A stretch of 64,000 bases of DNA from Arcicella sp034519515 (GTDB lineage Bacteria; Bacteroidota; Bacteroidia; Cytophagales; Spirosomataceae): assembly GCA_034519515.1 (NCBI GenBank), contig JAXHOK010000046.1, forward strand, positions 86,324-150,323, in the 5' to 3' direction. The notes below the pieces were generated by a model, which saw only the letters and a program-made list of their open reading frames with translations, did not search any database and was not told where the DNA came from. This document shows positions 34,001-44,191 of the stretch, in pieces. The position numbers were made by a program, and so were the translations under genes. The number at the start of each line of letters is the position of its first letter. Within the stretch, counting starts at the first letter, position 1.

Positions 34001-37000
34001 TGATGTCATATTCCAATGCTCCTTGCGGGCGAAGATGGATTGAAACGTAGATATTGCTAAGATAATGACTCATTCTGATATAGTAATTCCAATGCTCCTT
34101 GCGGGCGAAGATGGATTGAAACATTACAAGTTTGCAGTAATAACGTGATTACTTGGCAGTATTCCAATGCTCCTTGCGGGCGAAGATGGATTGAAACATC
34201 ATTTAAGATTACCATGAATTTCATATCAATGCTATTCCAATGCTCCTTGCGGGCGAAGATGGATTGAAACATAATCAAATGATTAATACCCTTTTGTTAA
34301 TAAATAATATTCCAATGCTCCTTGCGGGCGAAGATGGATTGAAACCAAAATTCAAGCAACTGAGCAAAATCAGCTCAATACGATATTCCAATGCTCCTTG
34401 CGGGCGAAGATGGATTGAAACTGGTATCACTGTCAATCACTGCAACTATCTTGTCAGCGAATTCCAATGCTCCTTGCGGGCGAAGATGGATTGAAACATC
34501 ATAATGGCATAAATGATCTGTACTATAAAATCGACAATTCCAATGCTCCTTGCGGGCGAAGATGGATTGAAACTCATAAATAGTGCGGAATTTTGATACT
34601 CATACGAGCAAATATTCCAATGCTCCTTGCGGGCGAAGATGGATTGAAACTGAATTAATTCCACGAACCAACGCATACGCTCAGCAAATTCCAATGCTCC
34701 TTGCGGGCGAAGATGGATTGAAACTCTGTAATCTGCATCATTGTTAACATGTTAATTCTTTAATTCCAATGCTCCTTGCGGGCGAAGATGGATTGAAACT
34801 TAATCCTATCATATTATCTTTTGACGAACAATTCGATATTCCAATGCTCCTTGCGGGCGAAGATGGATTGAAACATGCAACCTTTGGCATTTATCGAAGT
34901 CTTGTCATATTTATTCCAATGCTCCTTGCGGGCGAAGATGGATTGAAACCTAATATGCAATATAATCTTAAAATACACTCGTGAATAATTCCAATGCTCC
35001 TTGCGGGCGAAGATGGATTGAAACTCTGCCAATATCTTGGAATAACTCTTCAACATTGATATTCCAATGCTCCTTGCGGGCGAAGATGGATTGAAACTGA
35101 ATATGAAGTTTCGTTCGACTTTGAACGAAGCTTGATTCCAATGCTCCTTGCGGGCGAAGATGGATTGAAACACGAATGCAATAAAATTTATCAATTTCTG
35201 CAAAATGTATTCCAATGCTCCTTGCGGGCGAAGATGGATTGAAACATCAATGTCGCAATCTGACCAAACGCTCGACATGTACTTATTCCAATGCTCCTTG
35301 CGGGCGAAGATGGATTGAAACTTCAAATTCGACACTGTTATAGTAATCCGAATATCAAAAATTCCAATGCTCCTTGCGGGCGAAGATGGATTGAAACTCT
35401 ACGTGCTGAAACTGTTGCAAGGTTATGCAAAAATTCCAATGCTCCTTGCGGGCGAAGATGGATTGAAACTTGGACAATCCAACCTACGACACGATAGAAC
35501 AGACTATTCCAATGCTCCTTGCGGGCGAAGATGGATTGAAACAGCACGTTCGGAAGATCGTCATTTCAATGCCATAGTATTCCAATGCTCCTTGCGGGCG
35601 AAGATGGATTGAAACATAATTTATTCGTGATCGAGAATTTACGCAAGAATTCATTCCAATGCTCCTTGCGGGCGAAGATGGATTGAAACATAGTTATAGT
35701 CTAGGTACTCAATTGGAAGTATGAAATATTCCAATGCTCCTTGCGGGCGAAGATGGATTGAAACTCGATTCTTGACGTACTTATGACATTGATTCAAGTT
35801 CCATATTCCAATGCTCCTTGCGGGCGAAGATGGATTGAAACTGATACTGAATCATTTTTAAGCGTAAAAGTTGTTGATAAATTCCAATGCTCCTTGCGGG
35901 CGAAGATGGATTGAAACTGCACTTCATGAAATTGCTAGAATGTTTATCGATTAGTCCAATTCCAATGCTCCTTGCGGGCGAAGATGGATTGAAACTGATT
36001 CATCGTCAATATTTAGACAGATACATTGACGTATTCCAATGCTCCTTGCGGGCGAAGATGGATTGAAACATCAATTTCGAGAATAACAATGTCGTATCTG
36101 AAATTGCATTCCAATGCTCCTTGCGGGCGAAGATGGATTGAAACACAATGTTAGATTGCATTATTTAGTGAAAACGATTACGATTCCAATGCTCCTTGCG
36201 GGCGAAGATGGATTGAAACATGCATTATTGCATCAAGTGAATATGCATGCTAATAGATATTCCAATGCTCCTTGCGGGCGAAGATGGATTGAAACTACCG
36301 TAATACTTCAATACTGACTACATGCAAAAATACATTCCAATGCTCCTTGCGGGCGAAGATGGATTGAAACATACTCATTGATTGAATGATTCTCAAACCA
36401 TTAGATAGATTCCAATGCTCCTTGCGGGCGAAGATGGATTGAAACAACTATCAAGTAAGCTCATACCATTCGGTTATGCATTTATTCCAATGCTCCTTGC
36501 GGGCGAAGATGGATTGAAACCAAGTATCATTTGAGTAATTGTTAACTAGTTGACATATTCCAATGCTCCTTGCGGGCGAAGATGGATTGAAACTGATCAG
36601 GTTCATTTCAGCTCTTATACAAGTGTATTAATTCCAATGCTCCTTGCGGGCGAAGATGGATTGAAACTAGTCAAGCTGGCGTAATCCAGCTTTTCATTTA
36701 TAAACTTATTCCAATGCTCCTTGCGGGCGAAGATGGATTGAAACACAACTTTGCCACTGATACTTCAAAGTTGCTGGAAAGTATTCCAATGCTCCTTGCG
36801 GGCGAAGATGGATTGAAACATACATATGAATACTGATATTCAATTTGCAAAAATCTATTCCAATGCTCCTTGCGGGCGAAGATGGATTGAAACAGTATAC
36901 GAAGCTTTAAGACAGTCTGGACTTGTCGCATTCCAATGCTCCTTGCGGGCGAAGATGGATTGAAACTACGATTCGTTCCATAACGTAGGTATTGAGGGTG

Positions 37001-37490
37001 GTTTAATTCCAATGCTCCTTGCGGGCGAAGATGGATTGAAACCTAACTATGAGAAAATTTGCAATCTGCTCTTGGGCATTCCAATGCTCCTTGCGGGCGA
37101 AGATGGATTGAAACAATATTCATAATCGTACAATGTATGTGTGTCGTTTCTCTATATTCCAATGCTCCTTGCGGGCGAAGATGGATTGAAACATCAAAAT
37201 TTATTGGTAGGATTAGTGGTTTTCGATTTGAATTCCAATGCTCCTTGCGGGCGAAGATGGATTGAAACGTTAGAAGATACAGCTGAACCACTAACTCATT
37301 GTACAATTCCAATGCTCCTTGCGGGCGAAGATGGATTGAAACCGATTGCACGACTTAGAGGATTAGCGTTGAGAAATTGGATTCCAATGCTCCTTGCGGG
37401 CGAAGATGGATTGAAACAGCAGTCTTCAGAGCTTCGTCATTTGCTGCCGTGGTATTCCAATGCTCCTTGCGGGCGAAGATGGATTGAAAC
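19087..37490 (+). CRISPR. type I-B CRISPR array, about 245 repeats of 37 nt
   Basis: Direct repeats of 37 nt begin ATTCCAATGC and end GATGGATTGAAAC, giving the ATTGAAAC 5' handle usual for type I-B crRNAs. I counted about 245 repeats by hand over 18.4 kb. The average period is close to 75 and spacers are mostly 34-41 nt. Most repeats are identical. Variants occur near 21740, 23650, 24028, 24196, 25245, 26258, 26531, 27433, 27508, 27656, 27948, 30067, 30142 and 32969. One spacer (27763-27785) is only 23 nt. The last repeat is followed by six bases of a spacer and then an insertion sequence, so the leader-distal (oldest) end is lost. A block near 29.6-30.1 kb is a diverged copy of 32.1-32.7 kb. 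Confidence 0.98.
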
Positions 37491-37496
37491 ATTAAT

Positions 37497-38877
37497 CAGC
37501 AATTTCTTTTTTGACAAAATAGGGGTCATATCTTATATTTGTTGAATGAGACCCAGCTATCAAATATTACAAGAATCCGTGAATGTTGATTCTTTAATTT
37601 CAAATCTTCGAGCCTGTTTCGATACCTTTACGGACAAACGTGCGAAGAATTCAAGTATTTCATTGACTGATATTTTAATGAGTGGTTATGCGATGTTCTC
37701 TTTAAAATATCCGTCACTCTTACAATTTGAGTCCTTAAATCCAATTGAAAAGCAGAATTTACAACAACTATTTTCTATCAAAAAGACTTGTAACGATTCT
37801 CAAATGCGAGTGGTTCTTGATGAAATTAATCCTGCTGATTTACGTTTAATTTATCCTGAAAAATTCAAAGAATTAGAAAGTTTAGGGATTGCTAAATCAT
37901 ACGAATACTGGAAAAAATACCTCATTGTTGCCATTGATGGCGTTACTCATTTTGAATCCAAAAAGATTCATTGTAATTGTTGTTTAGAGAAAAAATATAA
38001 AGACGGCACTGTTTCATATAGTCATTCGATGTTGTGTGCCATGTTAGTAAACCCTTCGCAAAGAGAAGTTTTTGTGATGGGTACAGAACCTGTCGTTTGC
38101 CAAGATGGTGTACTTAAAAATGATTGCGAACTCAACGCATCAAAAAGGTTATTAGCTTGGATGTCAGAGTATTACAAAGATAAAAAACTCCTAATTACCG
38201 AAGATGCTCTATACTCTGATGCTCCTAATATCAGACAAATCACCCAAAATGGTTGGTCGTATGTATTAGGAATCAAACCTGATGGAAACAAAAGCCTTTT
38301 CAAATCTTTTGATGAAAAGAATCCTCATCCACGGCTAAAACATTTTTCCTATACCGAAGATAGGATAAAATATCAGTTTAGTTATCTAAATAATGTGGCA
38401 TTAAATAACTCACATTCGGACGTCAGAGTAAACGTTTTGGTTTGTAAAATCACCAATAAAAAAGGAGAAATCACTCAATTTTCATGGGTAACAGACATCG
38501 ACCTCAATCATAACTCTATTAAAGAAGTAATGAAAATTGGACGTAGCCGATGGAAGATAGAAAACGAAACTTTTAATACGCTAAAAAATCAGGGGTACCA
38601 TTTTGAACATAATTACGGACATGGTAAAAAACACCTCTCCACGGTACTACGTTATTTGATGGTAAACTTAGCTTTTCACAACGACCAACTAAAATTCAAC
38701 GATCCAGCAAGGTATTCAACAGTATTTGGCAGATGACTAAAACTAAATCAAGACTTTGGTTCACGCTCAAATCTTTATTTACCGTAAAACTTTTCAAAAA
38801 TTTTAGAGAATTATATGATTACATGGCATTTATCTATCAAGTAAAACTGGAATAAATTGTCAAAAAAGAAATTGCTG
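37497..38877 (+). mobile_element. insertion sequence copy 1, ending the CRISPR array
   Basis: A 1381-bp element is bounded by perfect 21-base inverted repeats beginning CAGCAATTTC (37497-37517 and 38857-38877). It holds one transposase gene. The left end lies six bases into the spacer after the last repeat. No repeat follows the right end, so array sequence beyond was deleted or replaced. I see no target duplication. A second, damaged copy follows after 93 bp. Confidence 0.88.
37546..38736 (+). CDS. DDE transposase (ISNCY/ISDol1-like), C-terminus frameshifted
   Basis: The 396-residue protein contains YLIVAIDGVTHFESKKIHC (first Asp), KKLLITEDALYSDAPNIRQI (second Asp) and a late GRSRWKIENETFNTLKNQGYHFEHNYGHG segment (Glu), the DDE pattern with the Y-R-R-W-x-I-E-x-x-F-like helix. 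The KNDCELNASKRLL stretch recalls ISDol1-type transposases of the ISNCY group, a tentative family call. Compared with the second copy, this one has two extra bases near 38690, which replace the last 50 or so residues (CSKVFNSIWQMTKTKSRLWF onward) by a short tail. It may therefore be inactive. A TATATTTG promoter element of Bacteroidota type precedes the ATG. Confidence 0.82.
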   Translation: MRPSYQILQESVNVDSLISNLRACFDTFTDKRAKNSSISLTDILMSGYAMFSLKYPSLLQFESLNPIEKQNLQQLFSIKKTCNDSQMRVVLDEINPADLRLIYPEKFKELESLGIAKSYEYWKKYLIVAIDGVTHFESKKIHCNCCLEKKYKDGTVSYSHSMLCAMLVNPSQREVFVMGTEPVVCQDGVLKNDCELNASKRLLAWMSEYYKDKKLLITEDALYSDAPNIRQITQNGWSYVLGIKPDGNKSLFKSFDEKNPHPRLKHFSYTEDRIKYQFSYLNNVALNNSHSDVRVNVLVCKITNKKGEITQFSWVTDIDLNHNSIKEVMKIGRSRWKIENETFNTLKNQGYHFEHNYGHGKKHLSTVLRYLMVNLAFHNDQLKFNDPARYSTVFGR

Positions 38878-38970
38878 TTTTGGGTGCTTAATTTGCCATT
38901 AATTTTTTTGCATATCGAAGCGTAAATCCTTGTTATTTAGCAACTTAGTGAAATCATATTCTCCTAACAA

Positions 38971-40345
38971 CTGGAATTTCTTTTGATACAAATAGGGGTC
39001 ATATCTTATATTTGTTGAATGAGACCCAGCTATCAAATATGACAAGAATCCGTGAATGTTGATTCTTTAATTTCGAATCTTCGAGCCTGGTTTCGATACC
39101 TTTACGGACAAACGTGCGAAGAATTCAAGTATTTTAGTGACTGATATTTTAATGAGTGGTTATGCGATGTTCTCTTTAAAATATCCGTCACTCTTACAAT
39201 TTTGAGTCCTTAAATCCAATTGAAAAGCAGAATTTACAACAACTATTTTCTATCAAAAAGACTTGTAACGATTCTCAAATGCGAGTGGTTCTTGATGAAA
39301 TTAATCCTGCTGATTTACGTTTAATTTATCCTGAAAAATTCAAAGAATTAGAAAGTTTAGGGATTGCTAAATCATACGAATACTGGAAAAAATACCTCAT
39401 TGTTGCCATTGATGGCGTTACTCATTTTGAATCCAAAAAGATTCATTGTAATTGTTGTTTAGAGAAAAAATATAAAGACGGCACTGTTTCATATAGTCAT
39501 TCGATGTTGTGTGCCATGTTAGTAAACCCTTCGCAGAGAAGTTTTTGTGATGGGTACAGAACCTGTCGTTTGCCAAGATGGTGTACTTAAAAATGATTGC
39601 GAACTCAACGCATCAAAAAGGTTATTAGCTTGGATGTCAGAGTATTACAAAGATAAAAAACTCCTAATTACCGAAGATGCTCTATACTCTGATGCTCCTA
39701 ATATCAGACAAATCACCCAAAATGGTTGGTCGTATGTATTAGGAATCAAACCTGATGGAAACAAAAGCCTTTTCAAATCTTTTGATGAAAAGAATCCTCA
39801 TCCACGGCTAAAACATTTTCCTATACCGAAGATAGGATAAAATATCAGTTTAGTTATCTAAATAATGTGGCATTAAATAACTCACATTCGGACGTCAGAG
39901 TAAACGTTTTGGTTTTGTAAAATCACCAATAAAAAAGGAGAAATCACTCAATTTTCATGGGTAACAGACATCGACCTCAATCATAACTCTATTAAAGAAG
40001 TAATGAAAATTGGACGTAGCCGATGGAAGATAGAAAACGAAACTTTTAATACGCTAAAAAATCAGGGGTACCATTTTGAACATAATTACGGACATGGTAA
40101 AAAACACCTCTCCACGGTACTAAGTTATTTGATGCTCTTAGCTTTTCACAACGACCAACTAATTCAACGATGTAGCAAGGTATTCAACAGTATTTGGCAG
40201 ATGACTAAAACTAAATCAAGACTTTGGTTCACGCTCAAATCTTTATTTACCGTAAAACTTTTCAAAAATTTTAGAGAATTATATGATTACATGGCATTTA
40301 TCTATCAAGTAAAACTGGAATAAATTGTCAAAAAAGAAATTGCTG
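38971..40345 (+). mobile_element. insertion sequence copy 2, degenerate
   Basis: This is a second copy of the same element in the same orientation. The right inverted repeat (40325-40345) is identical to that of copy 1. The left end (about 38971) is altered, reading CTGGAATTTCTTTT in place of CAGCAATTTCTTTT with other small changes. The inner sequence is near-identical to copy 1 except for many one- and two-base indels. Confidence 0.8.
39019..40323 (+). pseudogene. DDE transposase of IS copy 2, multiply frameshifted
   Basis: Aligned by eye to copy 1, this gene has at least five indels: an added G near 39090, an added T near 39202, two bases lost near 39535, one T lost near 39822, an added T near 39916, and a small rearrangement near 40132. 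There is also an early stop after the start (TCAAATATGACAAG). Open pieces run 39279-39590, 39547-39840 and 40003-40323. The last preserves the true C-terminus (KVFNSIWQMTKTKSRLWF). The two copies thus carry complementary lesions, and neither encodes a complete protein. Confidence 0.82.
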
Positions 40346-40370
40346 GTACCCAAAGGCAGCCTAAAAATAA

Positions 40371-40409
40371 AACCCTGTAAGGTGCTGTTTTTCAACGACT
40401 TACAGGGTT
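40371..40409. repeat. perfect 11-bp stem-loop downstream of IS copy 2
   Basis: The arms AACCCTGTAAG and CTTACAGGGTT pair without mismatch around GTGCTGTTTTTCAACGA. The hairpin starts 26 bp past the IS right end and could end transcripts leaving the transposase or protect RNA. It lacks a clear following T tract, so a simple terminator is not certain. Confidence 0.5.
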
Positions 40410-40442
40410 CTATCTTACTTTGGCCCGAATCCCGACTTGCAA

Positions 40443-40540
40443 CCATACTCCCGCAAACTGCATCCGACAAACTTTCCTTTCTCAACCTACCGCACGTTTT
40501 GAATGGCAGCATTTTGCGGGAGTAAGCTCGTTGCCTACGC
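40443..40540. repeat. dispersed imperfect-palindrome element, copy 2
   Basis: The left arm CATACTCCCGCAAACTGC (from 40445) and the right arm TGGCAGCATTTTGCGGGAGT (40504-40523) are imperfectly complementary, and the right arm leads into AAGCTCGTTGCCTACGC. The whole is collinear with 7681-7771, where it borders the truncated helicase. It contains no gene. Confidence 0.5.
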
Positions 40541-40968
40541 ACAAATAAAAAAATGGAAAAAACGATTTTTTATTGGCAAAATCAAAGAGAAATTAAATTT
40601 TACTAAAAATTTTAGTTTAAAATTGGATAACAAGGATTTTTAAACTCCACGAGAATCGTTCAATCATATATCTATCAAAGAAAAAAAATCTTAGAAGAAA
40701 TCGTGCGAAACTTGTAATATTCTGTAATTCAAGATAAAATTAACCATTTTTGAATTAGGCTTCTTTTGAAGTCTTAAAATGGGGATTTGATGAACTTAAA
40801 TTCAATTTTCCGTGGAACACTTGCAAAATTTATTTTATTTATGGCAGAATGGCAGTAAAACGGAAATTACAAACTCAATACTTTATAGTTTCATTTTGCT
40901 ATACACTGATAAGAATTTTTAAATTTAAATAAAGATGCATAGTTTAAAATTCTAAACGATTCTAAGAA

Positions 40969-41926
40969 GCTGTTTTAAAATACTAATCAAGCCTTTTGAG
41001 CATTATACTAATCATGGCAATATAAATCATACTTTCACTGTTTTTAGTGTGTTTTTCATAATCTTTGGATAGTCTTCTATTGAATGATAGCCAAGCAAAA
41101 GTCCTTTCAACTACCCATCTTTTAGGGATAACAACAAAGCCTTTTATCTTATCACTTCTTTTAACAACTTCCCAAGACCACCCCAATAACTTAGTTACCC
41201 AATTGGCTAAATCTTCTCCTTGATAACCTCCATCTGGCCACACCAACTTAATTCTTCGACAAAGTTTAATCAAGTATTTTGTTGATGCTATTCTTGTTAA
41301 TAATAATTGTGCACCCGCTTTTTCAGAGATAGACCCTGCCACTACTTTGACCGCAACAAGAAGCCCCAAAGTATCTACTAGAATAAATCTTTTACGACCT
41401 TTAATATACATTTTCCTGCATCGAATCCTCGCTCATCGCCACCTACTTGAATAGTCTTAACACTCTGAGAATCAATACTTCCTGCGGAAGGGTTTTTCTT
41501 TCTGTACTTTTTCTTTTTATTGGGTTTGAGCGTCTTGGCTCTGAGTTGTTTAACCAATACTACGTTAATTTTTCCCCAGAAATGTGGTCTTACTCCACCG
41601 ATTAAAATAACCGTAAACAGTTTGCCATTTTGGATAATCATTAGGTAACATCACTCAAGCGGTACCACCTTTAACAACATATAAAATACCATTAACCACT
41701 TCCCGTAGGTCCTCGGGGGGTCTGCCAATTTTACCTTCCTTCTTTATGGGTTTAGGAAGTAATTTTGATAACCGTTTCCAAGATTTTGAACTTAATTCGC
41801 TTGGATATTTCTTTTTTAAAGTATTTTTGCTCGACATCCGATTTGGTTGAAAATAGTAGTGAGATGACCCATATCAACTTCTATTTTTCGGATGTTTTTT
41901 TTGTCTCAATGATATTTTAAAACGGC
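40969..41926 (-). mobile_element. IS5-family element, decayed
   Basis: Imperfect terminal inverted repeats GCTGTTTTAAAATA (from 40969) and the complement of TATTTTAAAACGGC (to 41926) bound a 958-bp element with an IS5-type transposase on the minus strand. A target duplication is not evident. Confidence 0.72.
40983..41837 (-). pseudogene. IS5-family transposase, broken into three frames
   Basis: Read on the minus strand, the first piece (41837-41655) holds the N-terminal KSWKRLSKLLPKP...GRPPEDLREVVNGILYV. The second includes NPSAGSIDSQSVKTIQVGGDERGFDAGK (first Asp). The third (41411-40983) includes GRKRFILVDTLGLLVAVKV, LVWPDGGYQGE (second Asp) and PKRWVVERTFAWLSFNRRL (Glu). These are the DDE blocks of the IS5 family. 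Breaks occur near 41650 and 41405. Some IS5 members use two frames with a programmed shift, but two breaks and an altered middle make decay more likely. Confidence 0.8.
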
Positions 41927-42557
41927 TACAAAAGCGAACTCAAAAATATTAATTGAGCTCCAAATAGGGTATTTACATTTACTAATTATTTGATTATTAG
42001 TGTATTATGATTTTATTTTCAGCCTTTTAACAGAATTATTATAGTAGGTTGCTGAAATTAAAAGAAATGGTATGAATTGCAGTGAGTCCGAAGACCATCT
42101 TCTCAGAACCCTTGCTTTTACCAACGAAGACAGTCTTCAGACAAAAAGCAAAAGTAAGCACCTTGAAATGTACGCTCAATCCCACGCCTGATTTACAAGG
42201 TGTATCCCTTTGCTTGCCTAACGCATGGCTTTGCTCTCAAATGATGTCTTGTACAAGTGAATAAAAGTTATATTTTAAATTTTGAAAATAGTTACTTTTC
42301 TTATACCCAACTAATTTTTAAATGATGATTTAAGGTCGTTCTGTAAGTAATCTCAAAAGTCTTTAATATTCTCTCTAATAATATTTTTCTGCCGTGTAAT
42401 TAGAATATGAATGATTGCATAATCCAAAAAGAGAAATACGATAAAATTAATAAAAGTTGATTTGTGCTATTTTTCCATTGATTTGTTTGACTTTTACGAA
42501 AACCTTAGTCAATTATTTAATGCAATTTGATGTTTTGTTCTTAAAAGAAAAATATAG
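41927..42557. other. gene-free interval upstream of the Crp/Fnr regulator
   Basis: I see no credible gene. The piece 42091-42110 repeats 7618-7637 (19 of 20 bases) and lies in a locally G+C-richer stretch of about 170 bp (42084-42250), which also has the near-palindrome GAAGACAGTCTTC near 42126. The last 250 bp are very AT-rich and should hold the promoter of the regulator. No Crp-type dyad was found here. Confidence 0.5.
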
Positions 42558-43208
42558 ATGAAATTAGATATACAGTCATTGCATGAAAGATTTGGTAATA
42601 TGTTCGAAGTAGAACTATTGCAAGAATTAATAGAATGTGGAAACTACATGGAGGTAGATGAAGGATTTACGCTCATGAAACCTGGTGGATATATCAGAAA
42701 TGTACCCATTTTGTTAAGTGGGTCGGTAAAAATAATGAGGTCAGACTCAGAAGGTCGAGAAGCGTTATTGTATTATTTGGGAGGAATGGACTCTTGTGCC
42801 ATGTCGCTGAGTTGTTGCCTCGACCGCCGTCAGAGCGAAATCACTGCAATTGCCGATGAAAAAACTAAATTAATTGCTGTACCTGTTGAAAAAATTGAAG
42901 AATGGATAACAAAGTATTCCACTTGGAAACAGTTTGTGTTTATGACTTATCAAAAAAGGTTTGAAGATTTGCTCGGAGCAATTGATCAAATTGCTTTTCA
43001 AAAATTAGATGAAAGACTTTTGGGGTTACTCAATCGCAAATCGAAACAATGCGGTTGTAGTGTTTTTAACATAACTCACGAAGAATTGGGCAACGAACTC
43101 GCCACATCCAGAGAAGTCGTTTCTCGTTTATTGAAACAGTTGGAAAGAATAGGTCGTGTAAAACTTTCTCGTAATAGAATTGAGCTAATGAATACTCCTA
43201 AACTTTAA
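42558..43208 (+). CDS. Crp/Fnr-family regulator with a Cys cluster
   Basis: The 216-residue protein has a cyclic-nucleotide-binding-fold sensor domain (residues 15-130) and a C-terminal winged HTH (THEELGNELATSREVVSRLL, about 173-192). The recognition helix SREVVSR keeps the Arg-Glu-x3-Arg spacing that CRP uses to read TGTGA. Three cysteines lie close together in DSCAMSLSCCLD (C80, C86, C87), with two more at C165 and C167, which suggests redox, persulfide or metal sensing. FNR's N-terminal cysteines are absent. It heads the sulfur block, and six CRP-like dyads lie upstream of nearby operons. Persulfide sensing is inference. Confidence 0.88.
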   Translation: MKLDIQSLHERFGNMFEVELLQELIECGNYMEVDEGFTLMKPGGYIRNVPILLSGSVKIMRSDSEGREALLYYLGGMDSCAMSLSCCLDRRQSEITAIADEKTKLIAVPVEKIEEWITKYSTWKQFVFMTYQKRFEDLLGAIDQIAFQKLDERLLGLLNRKSKQCGCSVFNITHEELGNELATSREVVSRLLKQLERIGRVKLSRNRIELMNTPKL

Positions 43209-43222
43209 TTTATTCTTAGTTA

Positions 43223-43238
43223 TGTAACATTTATCACT
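43223..43238. promoter_or_regulatory. Crp/Fnr-type dyad before the TauE gene
   Basis: TGTAACATTTATCACT fits TGTRA-N6-TYACN, the half-sites read by CRP-type recognition helices. It lies 59 bp before the exporter start. Confidence 0.6.
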
Positions 43239-43296
43239 TTATAACTTTTTTTAGATTCATAGTTTTGTAGGACAAAAATAAAATGTCTTTAAAATT

Positions 43297-44100
43297 ATGA
43301 GTTCGATTCAAATATTTGGCTATTCGGCTTCAATCCTTATTGGGGTCAGTTTAGGTTTAATTGGTGGTGGCGGTAGTATTCTCACGCTCCCCGTATTGGT
43401 TTATCTTCTCGGTTTCAGTCCCGTTCTCTCCACTGCATATTCGCTTTTTATCGTTGGTACAACCTCCCTTGTTGGTTCAGTTAATTATATGCGAAAAGGC
43501 TTGGTCAATTATCAAGCCGCCCTTGTTTTTGCAATTCCTTCTTTTATTTCTGTTTTTCTGACTCGAAAATATTTAGTCCACGCCATTCCTGATTCTCTTT
43601 TTACTGTTGCAGGCTTTGAAGTTACCAAAAACATTGGGATTATGTTGTTTTTTGCCTTGGTGATGTTGGCAGCTTCCTATTCGATGATTACCAATAAAAA
43701 CAAAGAAAGTGATGGTTCAGAAAAGTTAAAATTTAATTACCCGCTCATTGCTCTTGAAGGGGCATTAGTGGGAATGTTAACGGGAATTGTGGGAGCTGGT
43801 GGGGGTTTTTTAATCATTCCAGCGTTGGTATTATTAGCCCGCCTACCTATGAAAATGGCAGTGGGAACTTCATTATTAATTATTGCCGCAAAATCACTTA
43901 TCGGCTTCTTGGGCGATGTATCGAATATTGCAGTAGATTGGACATTCCTGATGCAGTTTACAGCACTTTCAGTAATAGGAATTTTCTTGGGAAGTTATTT
44001 TTCCAAATTTATTGAAGGCGAAAAACTCAAAAAATCTTTCGGTTGGTTCGTTTTAGTGATGGGTATTTACATCATCACCAAAGAAATATTCTTCAAGTAA
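43297..44100 (+). CDS. TauE/SafE-family sulfite or sulfonate exporter
   Basis: This 267-residue integral membrane protein has the two-fold TauE/SafE repeat. The first half has SASILIGVSLGLIGGGGSILTLPVLVYLLG and the second LEGALVGMLTGIVGAGGGFLIIPALVLLA, each with the glycine-rich loop followed by a proline. About eight membrane helices can be drawn. Family members export sulfite, sulfoacetate or related anions. Its place between a Cys-rich regulator and a persulfide dioxygenase, which produces sulfite, makes sulfite export the likely job. It has its own Crp-type site. Confidence 0.9.
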   Translation: MSSIQIFGYSASILIGVSLGLIGGGGSILTLPVLVYLLGFSPVLSTAYSLFIVGTTSLVGSVNYMRKGLVNYQAALVFAIPSFISVFLTRKYLVHAIPDSLFTVAGFEVTKNIGIMLFFALVMLAASYSMITNKNKESDGSEKLKFNYPLIALEGALVGMLTGIVGAGGGFLIIPALVLLARLPMKMAVGTSLLIIAAKSLIGFLGDVSNIAVDWTFLMQFTALSVIGIFLGSYFSKFIEGEKLKKSFGWFVLVMGIYIITKEIFFK

Positions 44101-44119
44101 GCTAAAAAAAAATGAGCTG

Positions 44120-44135
44120 TGTAATAAAAGTCACC
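44120..44135. promoter_or_regulatory. Crp/Fnr-type dyad before the persulfide dioxygenase
   Basis: TGTAATAAAAGTCACC matches the pattern shared with five other sites in the window and lies 57 bp before the gene start. Confidence 0.55.
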
Positions 44136-44191
44136 AACTTAATTTTTTCAAAATACTAATTTTATATCATAAAAATTAAACAAGAAAGATT

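Larger units (their letters stand above)
40346..40968. other. gene-free interval with a hairpin and a dispersed element
   Basis: No credible gene is present. A perfect 11-bp stem, AACCCTGTAAG (40371-40381) with CTTACAGGGTT (40399-40409), encloses a 17-base loop. The segment 40443-40540 is the second copy of the palindromic element found at 7681-7771. From 40546 to 40968 the DNA is very AT-rich and I see nothing else recognisable. Confidence 0.55.

Noticed and set aside
19071..37545. Many overlapping reading frames of 60-170 codons across the array on both strands
   Set aside because: The 37-nt repeat has no stop in several frames, so it yields periodic peptides such as SNAPCGRRWIET and FQSIFARKEHWN. 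These follow the repeat period and are not genes.
37491..40351. Target-site duplications at the IS copies
   Set aside because: The flanking bases (ATTAAT and TTTTGG at copy 1) do not match, and copy 2 has a changed left end, so no duplication can be claimed.
40983..41837. IS5 transposase read as a normal two-frame (programmed) gene
   Set aside because: Two separate breaks and an altered middle segment are present, more than one programmed shift would need.
40346..42557. Retron or other reverse-transcriptase system suggested by hairpins in this interval
   Set aside because: No reverse transcriptase or effector gene lies nearby and the hairpins do not form an msr/msd-like layout.
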